Positions 55,066 to 63,289 of a DNA stretch of 64,000 nt are shown one piece after another (position 1 is the first letter of the stretch; each line of letters starts with the position of its first letter). A model generated the notes under the pieces. It was not told the origin of the DNA. It saw only the letters and a program-made list of their open reading frames with translations, and searched no databases. A program made the translations under genes and the position numbers. This stretch comes from Porphyromonas canoris (GTDB lineage Bacteria > Bacteroidota > Bacteroidia > Bacteroidales > Porphyromonadaceae): assembly GCF_000769115.1 (NCBI RefSeq), contig NZ_JQZV01000001.1, positions 62,001-126,000 of the forward strand. Direction: 5' to 3'.

Positions 55066-55914
55066 CTACAAATGTAGCGTTTTTGTCGGGAACAATCTCT
55101 TTATGAGAGCCACAACTTTAGGCTCTTTACCCATAAGTCGGATCACCTCATCCACTTTAGCATCTTCCCATATCCAAAGCCACGAACCCTTTTCGGAAGA
55201 AATCTCAAAAGCCTCCAAACTTTTTCTTATCTCATCTTTTGCCTGCTCCGAATGCTCCATAAGATGATCCAGTCCCTTACGATGATAAAGATACCAGACA
55301 GGCAACAGCTGCTCCGAAAGGTCTGTAACCAACGTAAATCTGTTCTTGGAAAGAGTGTTGGCATCCCATCCATTCCATTCTCCACGAGAGGCAGCATTCT
55401 TGGCAAGAGTGGTAGCTCGTCTCAAGTGAGCTACTCCTCCATTTTCTTCAAAACTCGAAAGCCAAAGTCCCAAAGCAATCTCTCTGTAAAAAGACAGGAG
55501 TGCCTCAAGTTGGGATGTAGGTTCTTGCTGATAAGCTATAATTGTTCGAGAAGACTGATAATCAAAAACGACCTCTTTATCGTACCACTTGAAAAGAGTG
55601 CTGTATGCGGAAGAGTGATACACCGGACGCCTCACGTCTATGGTTATATCCGCCACTATACGAGAAGAAGCAACCTGCCTGGGGTAGATTGTCAGCAAAG
55701 CCATAGGGATCGGTACCTCTATCTGCCTCTCCCCGGCATTAAGATAAGAAAGGCTCTCTCTTTCCAAGCTGTTCATCGCCTGCCTTTGGTGAGACGGCAA
55801 AGCGGAGGCATCGATACGCACAGAAAAGAACTGTGCCGAACTTTGTGCCTCTATCTCTTTGATGGAAAAAGAGACAAGCAAAGAGAAAAAGAGCAAGAGC
55901 CTTGAGAGTCTCAT
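55066..55914 (-). CDS. DUF4835/PorD family exported protein
   Basis: 282 residues with a signal peptide (LLLFFSLLVSFSIKEIEA). The pattern FFSVRIDASALPSHQRQAM, then NSLERESLSYLNAG, ADITIDVRRPVYHSSAY and STLFKWYDKEVVFDY fits DUF4835, a family now often named PorD and linked to type IX secretion. It is nearly always between coaBC and recN in Bacteroidota, as here. Its first codon shares one base with the coaBC stop. Confidence 0.85.
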   Translation of the reverse strand: MRLSRLLLFFSLLVSFSIKEIEAQSSAQFFSVRIDASALPSHQRQAMNSLERESLSYLNAGERQIEVPIPMALLTIYPRQVASSRIVADITIDVRRPVYHSSAYSTLFKWYDKEVVFDYQSSRTIIAYQQEPTSQLEALLSFYREIALGLWLSSFEENGGVAHLRRATTLAKNAASRGEWNGWDANTLSKNRFTLVTDLSEQLLPVWYLYHRKGLDHLMEHSEQAKDEIRKSLEAFEISSEKGSWLWIWEDAKVDEVIRLMGKEPKVVALIKRLFPTKTLHL

Positions 55915-57110
55915 CAGAACAGGATTCGCACTATTTCTTTTGCCACATCGGTTTTAGACATAAGAGGAAGATCATGTCGCTTTCCGTCTGCTTCCAAGAC
56001 CGATACTTTATTGGTATCCACGCCGAACCCGGCACCTTCGTGAGCCATAGAGTTGAGGATGATGGCATCAAGATTTTTACGCTTCATCTTATCCAAAGCG
56101 TATGATGTCCCCTCTTCTGTCTCCAAAGCAAAGCCGATCATCTTTTGATGCGATTGCTTTATGGCTCCGATTCCTGCCGCAATATCCGGATTGGCAATGA
56201 GTTCCAAGTTCCACACCTCTTTCCTCTCTCTTTTGACCTTATCCCCTTCCGGAGAAGCCACTCTATAATCTGCAACTGCTGCACAGAATATGGTAGCATC
56301 CGTCTCTGCATCGAAACAAGAACGAACCGCAGCCTCCATTTCCAAAGCAGAGGTTACTTTAATCAGTTGACTCACCTCTTTATCGGACGGCATCACAGAT
56401 GCAGGACCGGTGATGAATATCACTTCTGCGCCCTCCTCGTGCAACGCTTGAGCCAGAGCCGTTCCCATTTTCCCGCTGGAGTAGTTACCGACAAATCGCA
56501 CCGGGTCTATCTTTTCATGAGTAGGTCCGGACGTTACGATCACTCTTTTTCCTAAAAGTCTTTTCTCTCCGGAAAGAGATTCCGATACCCTGCGGAAGAT
56601 CTCTTCCGGCTCCTCCATACGCCCTTTACCGATAAGTTTGGAGGCAAGAAAACCCTCTTGAGGAGAGATAATGATGCAGCCTCTCTCTTGAAGTCTTTGG
56701 AGATTTTCTTGAGTAGTAGGGTGTGCAAACATATCTAAGTCCATTGCCGGAGCGATATAGACCTTTGCCCTGGTGGAGAGATAGGAGGTGATGAGCATAT
56801 TGTCTGCCACACCGTAAGAGCACTTTGCAATGGTAGAAGCCGAGGCAGGAGCTATGATAAAAGCATCCGCCCACAATCCCAAGTCCACATGGCTGTGCCA
56901 CTGACCGTCTGCCTTGTCGAAAAACTCGGATATGACCGGTGCTTGAGACAGCGTAGCAAGCGTAAGCGGAGAGATAAACTCCTTTGCTGCAGGCGTCATG
57001 ATCACCCGCACTTCCGCGCCGGCTTTCACAAACAGCCTTACAAGAGTGGCGGCTTTATAGGCTGCGATACTTCCTGTTATCCCTATGACGATATGTTTAC
57101 CCTGCATCAT
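55914..57110 (-). CDS. coaBC: bifunctional phosphopantothenoylcysteine decarboxylase/synthetase
   Basis: Two consecutive steps of coenzyme A synthesis. 398 residues: N-terminal flavodoxin-like decarboxylase (GITGSIAAYKAATLVRLFVK, WHSHVDLGLWADAFIIAPAS with the active His, APAMDLDMF) and C-terminal synthetase (RVIVTSGPTHEKIDPVRFVG, NYSSGKMG, AIILNSM). Where E. coli Dfp has a catalytic Cys in an ACG turn before GxGRMxEP, this protein reads LASKLIGKGRMEEP, so that Cys is absent; related Bacteroidota proteins share this as far as I recall. Three bases after the exonuclease. Confidence 0.95.
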   Translation of the reverse strand: MMQGKHIVIGITGSIAAYKAATLVRLFVKAGAEVRVIMTPAAKEFISPLTLATLSQAPVISEFFDKADGQWHSHVDLGLWADAFIIAPASASTIAKCSYGVADNMLITSYLSTRAKVYIAPAMDLDMFAHPTTQENLQRLQERGCIIISPQEGFLASKLIGKGRMEEPEEIFRRVSESLSGEKRLLGKRVIVTSGPTHEKIDPVRFVGNYSSGKMGTALAQALHEEGAEVIFITGPASVMPSDKEVSQLIKVTSALEMEAAVRSCFDAETDATIFCAAVADYRVASPEGDKVKRERKEVWNLELIANPDIAAGIGAIKQSHQKMIGFALETEEGTSYALDKMKRKNLDAIILNSMAHEGAGFGVDTNKVSVLEADGKRHDLPLMSKTDVAKEIVRILF

Positions 57111-57113
57111 TTT

Positions 57114-57887
57114 TTATTTCTTTGGTGCGTGTATTTCGGCATACACTTTCATGAACTCCAACTTTGTGTTACGAGGGAAGTCCGAAGACAATATCCAGTC
57201 GTAATATCCGGGATCTCTTTTCAACACTTCGGCAGCAACCTGATTGCGATACTTGCCAAAAGCGATCACTTTTTCATCCTTATCGTTCCACTGCAAACGC
57301 CCTGCGTAATCCACCACACGGCGTTGCTTGGTGTACTCATCCAAGAAATCCACATCTCCTTGCAGGTCATCATATCTGTCGAGCTGCCCTAAAAGGACCT
57401 CATACGTAGCTATCGTATCTGCCTCTGCAGAGTGTGCGTCCACCAGCTCTTTATTGCAGTAAAACTCATAAGCCGCAGCAAGAGTACGCTGTTCTTTCTT
57501 ATGGAATATCACCTGAACATCTATCACTTTTCTGTCGGAGAAGTCCACGGGAATTTCTGCCCTTAGAAACTCCTCCACAAGCATGGGTAAATCGAATCTG
57601 TTGCAGTTGTATCCGCCAAAGTCGCAATTCTCTAAGATACGAGCCAGATCCTTTGCTATGCTTTTGAATGGGGGTTCATCTTTGACATCCTCATCCGATA
57701 TACCGTGCACCGCTGTTGCTTCTGCCGGGATGGGTATTTCGGGGTTGATCCGTCGGGTTTTTGTCTCTGTGTCTCCGTTTGGATAGACCTTGTGAAGAGA
57801 GATCTCCACTATTCGGTCTTTGGTAATATCCGTACCGGTAGTTTCAAGATCGAAAAAAACCAAGGGTCTTTGAAGTTGAAGCTTCAT
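57114..57887 (-). CDS. DnaQ-like 3'-5' exonuclease
   Basis: 257 residues. DEDDh exonuclease: FFDLETTGTDITKDRIVEIS (Asp 13, Glu 15), GYNCNRFDLPMLVEEFLRAE in the middle, and HSAEADTIATYEVL near 155 with the His and last Asp. A C-terminal part from about 200 (GKYRNQVAAEVLKRDPGYYD) resembles a small DUF3820-like module found in such exonucleases. It may proofread (epsilon-like) or trim RNA/DNA; its neighbour dnaN suits a replication role. Confidence 0.92.
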   Translation of the reverse strand: MKLQLQRPLVFFDLETTGTDITKDRIVEISLHKVYPNGDTETKTRRINPEIPIPAEATAVHGISDEDVKDEPPFKSIAKDLARILENCDFGGYNCNRFDLPMLVEEFLRAEIPVDFSDRKVIDVQVIFHKKEQRTLAAAYEFYCNKELVDAHSAEADTIATYEVLLGQLDRYDDLQGDVDFLDEYTKQRRVVDYAGRLQWNDKDEKVIAFGKYRNQVAAEVLKRDPGYYDWILSSDFPRNTKLEFMKVYAEIHAPKK

Positions 57888-57909
57888 TTCTCAGTATGTA
57901 TAAGTATAT

Positions 57910-57957
57910 CAAAAAGCAGATACGGAACAGTCTCGAAAGAGCGCTCCGCATCTGCTT
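57910..57957 (-). terminator. terminator between dnaN and the exonuclease gene
   Basis: AAGCAGATACGGA (57914-57926) pairs with TCCGCATCTGCTT (57945-57957), 13 bp with one mismatch; the minus strand continues TTTTTGATA. It ends the dnaN transcript in part or whole before the exonuclease-coaBC group. Confidence 0.85.
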
Positions 57958-57972
57958 CTATTGTTCTGTTCA

Positions 57973-59103
57973 TTACCTCATCAGAGGCATAACCATCGCT
58001 TTCAGCTCTACATTTTCCGGAAGAGAGGCAGGCATTACCAGACCGGGAGCGGTCTTGTCTCCGAGTTTGAACTGAAGAGTATCGGAAAGGTCGAATGTAG
58101 AGAATATGTCAAGAAGATGATTGATCTTGAAGCTTATGATCATATCCTCTCCCGAATAGGATACATCCATATACTCATCCGCAGAGGTGGAGTAGTCTAT
58201 GTCTCGACAGCACATTCTAAGTGCATTTGCCTTGAGATCCAGCTCTACCATTCCCAATGTTTTATCCGAAAACATCGACACACGCCTAAGGGCTGCCACC
58301 GTCTTTTGACGATCCACTTCCAACACGTTAGCCTGTTCTTTCGGAAAGACACTGCGGTAGTTGGGATACTTTCCGGCTATCAGACTGCAACGCAAAGTAA
58401 ATTCATCGCAGCTCATGATCGTATGTTTGTCTCCCACATGAATGTTGATAAGGCTTTCCGGATCCAGCTTCTGCAACAGAAGACGAATAAGCAACGAAGG
58501 CTTTCGCGAGAGAATAAACTCGACCGGAGCAGCAACCTTCACATCGCTGTTGGAGTAAAGCGCGAGAAGAAATCCGTCCGTTCCCACAAAAGAGAGTCTG
58601 TCCTCTCTGGCATCCACACAGATACCGGTTGTGATAGGGCGTGCTTTGTCCTGACTTGTGGCAAATAACGTATAAGCAATTCCCTCGTCCAACACTTTTG
58701 CCGGTACGGCATAGCTCGGAGCATCTTCCCTTAAAGGATCCATCACAGGATATTGATCTGCCGCCTCTGCCCTGTAAACGAATTGTCCGTTAAGGTAAGA
58801 AACCACAGTATTAAGATCGGCTTCGTTGATATCGAAAGTGATAATCTGCTCCGGTATCTCTCTTAAAGGCTCCAGCAAGAAAGCACTCTTGACTGCAAAA
58901 GAGAAGTCATCTCCCTCTTGTTCATCCAGATCCATCCATGTTTCAAGTCTGTTTTCCCCATCGGAAGAAGCCAAAAAGAGCTTTCCGGCACGCACTTCAA
59001 ACAGAACGCTTTCTAAGATTGGCACACTGTTCCGTGATGCAATAAGGCGGCTGAGTATCTGAAGTTGCGCATGAAGCTTTGTGTTTGAGACCTTAAATTT
59101 CAT
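57973..59103 (-). CDS. dnaN: DNA polymerase III beta subunit (sliding clamp)
   Basis: Ring-shaped processivity factor. 376 residues with three repeated domains; MKFKVSNTKLHAQLQILSRL, PILESVLFEV, ITTGICVDAREDRLSFVGTD and the C-terminal KLGDKTAPGLVMP with the MPLMR end, comparable to the MPMRL clamp terminus. It is not next to dnaA here. It is transcribed from a promoter at 59276 with a roughly 165-base leader in which I see no gene. Confidence 0.97.
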   Translation of the reverse strand: MKFKVSNTKLHAQLQILSRLIASRNSVPILESVLFEVRAGKLFLASSDGENRLETWMDLDEQEGDDFSFAVKSAFLLEPLREIPEQIITFDINEADLNTVVSYLNGQFVYRAEAADQYPVMDPLREDAPSYAVPAKVLDEGIAYTLFATSQDKARPITTGICVDAREDRLSFVGTDGFLLALYSNSDVKVAAPVEFILSRKPSLLIRLLLQKLDPESLINIHVGDKHTIMSCDEFTLRCSLIAGKYPNYRSVFPKEQANVLEVDRQKTVAALRRVSMFSDKTLGMVELDLKANALRMCCRDIDYSTSADEYMDVSYSGEDMIISFKINHLLDIFSTFDLSDTLQFKLGDKTAPGLVMPASLPENVELKAMVMPLMR

Positions 59104-59275
59104 ATATGTAGATATTTAGTTTAATTCTTCACGACCATTCCTCCCGTCTGTTTTCAGGAGTCTTTACCCGGAGATCTCTTGCCCTCGGTTGCCGTACAAC
59201 TCTTCCAAAATCAAGGATATAAGAGGCAGAAACAGAGGAGACATCACGTTGTTTTCGTACAAGGATCTCAAAGAA

Positions 59276-59305
59276 CAAATATACATAAATTGGTCGGATG
59301 GGCAA
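59276..59305 (-). promoter_or_regulatory. promoter of dnaN
   Basis: TTG (59305-59303), 19 bases, TATATTTG (59283-59276) on the minus strand. Spacing and boxes fit. It is 172 bases before dnaN, within the non-coding gap 59104-59386, which otherwise shows nothing. Confidence 0.65.
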
Positions 59306-59386
59306 TTATTGTAAGTGAGGATGTCCTTAACTCCAATACAAAAGAGGAACTTGTATGGTTTGAATATTTTTTACTCTTGTGTACCA

Positions 59387-60679
59387 CTAATCTCTCAAGC
59401 AGCCAAGAGGAATTACTTTGACACCATCTGTGCGAGTATATGCCATTTGTCCTCCGGTCAGAATTATCAATAAATCGGGTTCTCGTATAGGCATCTGCCG
59501 CTCTTGTTTGTTGTGTTCTCGGATGAGTCGTTTAAGTTCCAGCAGATGCTCAGCTCCCATATCTATTTCTTTGCTTCCAAGTTTACATTCTATAAGCGCA
59601 TATCTACCATCCTCAAGATGAAGTACTATATCGGCTTCAAGCCCATAACGATCATTATAGTATGAGACATGACTGTTTACATCCATGGTGTAAGCCCTGA
59701 GATCTCGTACACACATCTGTTCAAATATGAAGCCGAATGTTTTTAGCTGAACCGACAACGCCTCCGGAGACATCCCGAGCAGTGCGACAGCAATTGACGG
59801 ATCGCAAAAACTTCGTTTGGGAGAGCTTCTAATAGCGGTTTTACTCCGGATCGCCGGGCTCCATGCGTCTATATTCTGTATGACAAAAAGGTTCTCCAAG
59901 GCTCTTTCATAATCATTGAACGTATCCATGGACAAACAGACTTCTCCGGAAGCCGTAATATCAGACAAAAGTGTAGTTTTCTTTGCGAGAGTGGATATAT
60001 TACGAGCATACGAACGTAACAGGAAATCTGCGGTCTTTGTATCTCTCTGCCGTCCATCTATGCGTGAAATATCCTCACTGCAAACCGTGCGTACATAATT
60101 TTTTGCAATAAGCAGCTGTGCCTTATGTGAGCGGGCAAAAAGAGAGGCAGGCCAACCTCCCCGAGAAGCGGCGAATATAAGATCTTCTATACTCATTTTT
60201 GATGTTTTACCATCGATATCGTAGTTCGGATCATTGAATAGATTTCGCAGGGAGACTTCCCCTGCTGAGTCCCCGGACTCCCATAAACTCATTGGAAACA
60301 TCTTCATACGAGCTATTCGTCCTGTGCCGGAGTGTAGGATTTTGCTTTTTTCTATCGCATTAGACCCGGTGAGGATAAACTGACCGGGCAATCCACGCTC
60401 ATCGACTTGAGTACGAACCGCATCCCATAAAACCGGAGCATCCTGCCATTCGTCTATAAGCCGAGGCACATCTCCTTTGAGCAATAATGAGGGCTTGGAA
60501 GTCGCAGTAGCAAGATACTCTTCTCTCATATCAGTATCCTGCATTTTGATAATGCTTTTGGCAAACTGCGCTGCCGTGGTTGTTTTACCGCACCATTTCG
60601 GACCTTCTATCAGCACCGCACCAAAGGCATCGAGAAGATCTTGAAGCATTGCATCGGCTGTTCTTTGAAAGTATTCCAT
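59387..60679 (-). CDS. AAA ATPase with DUF4143 domain
   Basis: 430 residues. Walker A IEGPKWCGKTTTA near 24-36, Walker B PRLIDEWQDAPVLWDAVRTQ near 72-91, sensor FILTGSNAIEKSK, then a winged-helix region and a C-terminal DUF4143 nuclease-like domain (YGLEADIVLHLEDGRYALIE, ending with CKLGSKE). That last segment has the D...E.K pattern of PD-(D/E)xK nucleases. This ATPase family is common and dispersed in Bacteroidota and archaea; its role is unknown, with suggested links to defence or toxin control. It is monocistronic with a repeat array directly before its promoter. Confidence 0.85.
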   Translation of the reverse strand: MEYFQRTADAMLQDLLDAFGAVLIEGPKWCGKTTTAAQFAKSIIKMQDTDMREEYLATATSKPSLLLKGDVPRLIDEWQDAPVLWDAVRTQVDERGLPGQFILTGSNAIEKSKILHSGTGRIARMKMFPMSLWESGDSAGEVSLRNLFNDPNYDIDGKTSKMSIEDLIFAASRGGWPASLFARSHKAQLLIAKNYVRTVCSEDISRIDGRQRDTKTADFLLRSYARNISTLAKKTTLLSDITASGEVCLSMDTFNDYERALENLFVIQNIDAWSPAIRSKTAIRSSPKRSFCDPSIAVALLGMSPEALSVQLKTFGFIFEQMCVRDLRAYTMDVNSHVSYYNDRYGLEADIVLHLEDGRYALIECKLGSKEIDMGAEHLLELKRLIREHNKQERQMPIREPDLLIILTGGQMAYTRTDGVKVIPLGCLRD

Positions 60680-60698
60680 ATACTGAATATTATAAAGG

Positions 60699-60728
60699 CA
60701 AATGTACGAAAAGAGTTTCTTTCAGCAA
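60699..60728 (-). promoter_or_regulatory. promoter of the DUF4143 ATPase gene
   Basis: TTG (60728-60726), 19 bases, TACATTTG (60706-60699) on the minus strand; both boxes and spacing fit. The -33 box ends four bases before the 23-bp repeat array. Confidence 0.72.
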
Positions 60729-60731
60729 ATT

Positions 60732-60823
60732 CATTCGGTGTTTTTGTGGCATTTCATTCGGTGTTTTTGTGGCATTTCATTCGGTGTTTTTGTGGCATTT
60801 CATTCGGTGTTTTTGCGGTTTGT
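60732..60823. repeat. near-perfect 23-bp tandem array
   Basis: Units start at 60732, 60755, 60778 and 60801. Each begins CATTCGGTGTTTTTGTGG and has five more bases (CATTT); the first three are identical and the fourth diverges at its end (GCGG, then TTTG). It begins just upstream of the ATPase promoter. Unlike arrays 1-3, units are practically perfect, suggesting recent amplification. Confidence 0.95.
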
Positions 60824-61081
60824 CCGCTATCTTTTCTCTAGGGATAATCTTCTTCCCTCTATGCAAGTTTTCTAAAATTGAAATACTCTATGTTCATTTG
60901 GAGGAGGTTGTTCGGATCAATGCTGTCGGGGAAGCTTTGCCCGTCTGCCAAACAACTGTTTATCGAACCCACCCGCTATATTTACTTCGATACTATTAGT
61001 AGCGTCAATATGGTGTTTCTACAGACAGGTTTGTTATTGAACCTATCGGGTGCTTTTGAAGCCCTCATAAGGAGTTTTTCC
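60824..61081. other. intergenic stretch without a recognised feature
   Basis: Between the 23-bp array and element copy C. Two overlapping plus-strand frames cross it (one reading YVHLEEVVRINAVGEALP) but neither has a family I know, and both continue into repeats. It could be a decayed gene end; I cannot support more. Confidence 0.4.
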
Positions 61082-61659
61082 GAAGCTCTATTTTTATATA
61101 TTCCATCCCGAAAAATACTCCTTTTTTTCTTGCTCTCTATTTTGATCGGAGGGGTCATTTTCAGAGCACGACCAAACTGTTAAATCAGGGCTGTTTTATT
61201 AACACAATTTCTGATACCTATTAAGCAAAAACGCTAAACGAGCATATTGTTTCGGCTTAACGTGTTTAATTTTTCAACGAACACGTTTAGTGATTTCATT
61301 AAACACGTTTACCGGATTCGATTAACGTGTTTAGCTAAAATAACTAAGGCGCTAATAATCAGACTGCTATGTGTTTTCACCCTAAAAAGCACCTAAAAAG
61401 GAGAATTTCTTTATTAGGAAACGTTTACAGAAAAGAGTGTTAAAATTCACACCTATTAACGCGAAAAAGCCCCATGAAATGGACTGAGAAAAAATTTTTT
61501 CCAAATTCGCGATTTTCAGTAAAACCCTGATTAAAAACCTATTACAACGGCTGATTGATTTGATCTTCAAGAAGAGAGAGACGAAAGAGGTACCTGAGAG
61601 GAGAAAATTAACAGCTCCGTTTTTATATAAAAGCTCCCTGAAAATGCTGTTTTTTTTGC
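61082..61659 (+). repeat. dispersed non-coding element, copy C
   Basis: Same orientation as copy A. Core 61147-61514, again 368 bases. Shares a 55-base identical run with A (61235-61289) and a 67-base run with the inverted copy B (61259-61325). The left box TTTTTATATATTCC (61091-61104) and right box CCGTTTTTATATAAAAGC (from 61617), each followed by CCC-GAAAA-T-run sequence, form imperfect direct repeats of about 43 bases around it. The stretch 61515-61613 is copy-specific. No credible frame. Confidence 0.85.
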
Positions 61660-61707
61660 CCTCGTCAAAGCAGTTGAAAAGTGATAAAAACAGCCTCGTT
61701 TTGGTAC

Positions 61708-61760
61708 AAAAAAGAAGCTGCGCCTTATCCGCTCCGAAAATGGCAGACAAGGCGCAGCTT
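61708..61760 (-). terminator. terminator of the TlpA-like gene
   Basis: AAGCTGCGCCTT (61715-61726) pairs with AAGGCGCAGCTT (61749-61760); the minus strand continues CTTTTTTGT. Perfect 12-bp stem 51 bases after the stop. Confidence 0.9.
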
Positions 61761-61811
61761 ATTTATCCTTTTAGACCTTCCCGAAGATCGGGGCAGGCTC
61801 TTCAGGAGATC

Positions 61812-62909
61812 TTACTTGATGTATTCAGCAATAACCGTGCTGAGTTCGCTTGGATTGATACCGCGTTTTAGGATCACCCCTTCAGGGCTGATAAGCATAA
61901 GGTGAGGAATACCGTTTACACCGTAAGCACTAGCACCTGCACTCTCTTTGTCGAAAAGGTTTTCCCACACGATACCGTGCTCTTCTTTAGCCTTTTCGTT
62001 TGCTTCAAACTTGTCCCAAGTAGCAACGCCAAGTACGCGAAGACCTTTGTCTTTATAAGCATCGTAGGCTTTGCGGATATGTGGCATGGCTGCCTTGCAA
62101 GGACCGCACCAAGAAGCCCAGAAGTCTACAAGAAGATAGCTCTTGCCGTCCATGAAAGAAGAGAACAACACTTCTGTTCCATCCTCTTGAGCAGCTGTGA
62201 AGTCTACGTAATTAACGCCTTCTTTTGTGGCTTCAAAGTTCTTTACAGCCTCATAGCCCTTGAGAAGTCTTGGGCTCTTCTTTACCATGTCGGAAGCTGC
62301 TTCATACATTTGTACGAACTCTGCATCTTCCAAGAATGGTCTTGCGAACTCGAAAGATACACGACCAAGAACATTTTCTTTATTGGCTTCATAGATGGCA
62401 AGAGCTTCTTTCTTCAAGCCTGCAATAACTTCCTCTTCCTTAACGCCATAGAGAGAATCTTTTTGCTCTTCTTGCAAAGTAGAGTCTGCCATCAAAGTGT
62501 TGCCGTATTCCCTTAGATCCTTGATAGCAACTCTGCGTGTCTTGATCAAAGAACTCCAAGAGTCTGCAAGAGGAGTACCGGCAAAGTCTACCTTAGGAGC
62601 AGTACCTTCTGCCACCGGATTTACTGTAACGGTAAGGTTACCCGGCTCAGCGATAAAAGAACCTGCAATGTCTTCTACCTTGAACACCAAATAAGCGATA
62701 GTGTCTGCTGTAATAGGAGCAAAAGTAAACTTACCTGCTTCCACCAATACTGAGTCCACCACTTTTTCGTCTTCCGAATAGATGTAGGCATACTTGCCGT
62801 CAAGAGAACCATCCGATACGGTACCGGAAATAAGTGCCTCGTTTTTTGAAGTGTTACAAGCAGTGAGCAACAGCGCTGCACTCATAACACCGAAAATAAA
62901 CTTCTTCAT
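61812..62909 (-). CDS. TlpA-like thioredoxin-fold lipoprotein
   Basis: 365 residues from the ATG at 62909 (MKKFIFGVMSAALLLTACNT): lipoprotein signal with lipid Cys 18. An N-terminal DUF4369-type beta domain (about 25-125, ALISGTVSDGSLDGKYAYIY), a helical spacer, then a TlpA/ResA-like redoxin domain with VDFWASWCGPCKAAMPHIRK near 260, whose CGPC is the active site. It reduces disulfides or cytochrome c maturation partners in the periplasm; many DUF4369-TlpA proteins are found in Bacteroidota. The upstream open frame to 62987 overlaps the -7 box. Confidence 0.93.
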   Translation of the reverse strand: MKKFIFGVMSAALLLTACNTSKNEALISGTVSDGSLDGKYAYIYSEDEKVVDSVLVEAGKFTFAPITADTIAYLVFKVEDIAGSFIAEPGNLTVTVNPVAEGTAPKVDFAGTPLADSWSSLIKTRRVAIKDLREYGNTLMADSTLQEEQKDSLYGVKEEEVIAGLKKEALAIYEANKENVLGRVSFEFARPFLEDAEFVQMYEAASDMVKKSPRLLKGYEAVKNFEATKEGVNYVDFTAAQEDGTEVLFSSFMDGKSYLLVDFWASWCGPCKAAMPHIRKAYDAYKDKGLRVLGVATWDKFEANEKAKEEHGIVWENLFDKESAGASAYGVNGIPHLMLISPEGVILKRGINPSELSTVIAEYIK

Positions 62910-62976
62910 AATAAAAATAAATGTTTGTGATAATCTTCTTGTCTTAAAGTCTCTGAAAGAACATCCAAAGATGGAG

Positions 62977-62984
62977 CAAAGGTA
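62977..62984 (-). promoter_or_regulatory. -7 box of the TlpA-like gene
   Basis: The minus strand reads TACCTTTG (then C), matching TAnnTTTG, 68 bases before the start at 62909. No TTG at 19-20 bases. It supports the ATG at 62909 over the longer frame. Confidence 0.45.
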
Positions 62985-63202
62985 CAAATATTTAGTCGGT
63001 TAGCTCATATTTAGAGAAAAACTTTTGTGCCGACAGTGATATTTTGGAGAATTTTATACAAGAGAGGAAAACAAGAGTATCTCTCAAAGTGCAATCCTCA
63101 CACCCTTTTCTGCAAATGCAAACGGCTCTTCTGTCTCAATGAGATAGTATCTTTTCAACATTTACACATTGCACACTTTCCTGTTTTTTGTTCAATTATT
63201 TA

Positions 63203-63211
63203 TATCTTTGC
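63203..63211 (+). promoter_or_regulatory. -7 box of the serine palmitoyltransferase gene
   Basis: TATCTTTGC matches TAnnTTTG, 79 bases before the start. A TTTG at 63187-63190 is too close (12 bases) to be a normal -33 box. The leader carries a small hairpin GACTGC/GCAGTC (about 63241-63255). Confidence 0.4.
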
Positions 63212-63289
63212 CCAATAAAGATACTTGGAGGTCTGTTTACGACTGCAGGACAGCGGCAGTCCGATCTCTCTAAAACGAAGCAGATAAGA

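Noticed and set aside
60732-60823. 23-bp array as a CRISPR
   Set aside because: Units are directly adjacent with no spacers, and no cas gene is present in the window.
60580-60999. 139-codon plus-strand frame through the 23-bp array
   Set aside because: The repeated FHSVFLWHFIRCFCG-like peptide is just the translation of the array in shifting frames; it also starts antisense inside the ATPase gene.
61382-61750. 122-codon minus-strand frame over element copy C
   Set aside because: The frame is not open in copies A and B and it runs into a terminator stem; no conserved protein.
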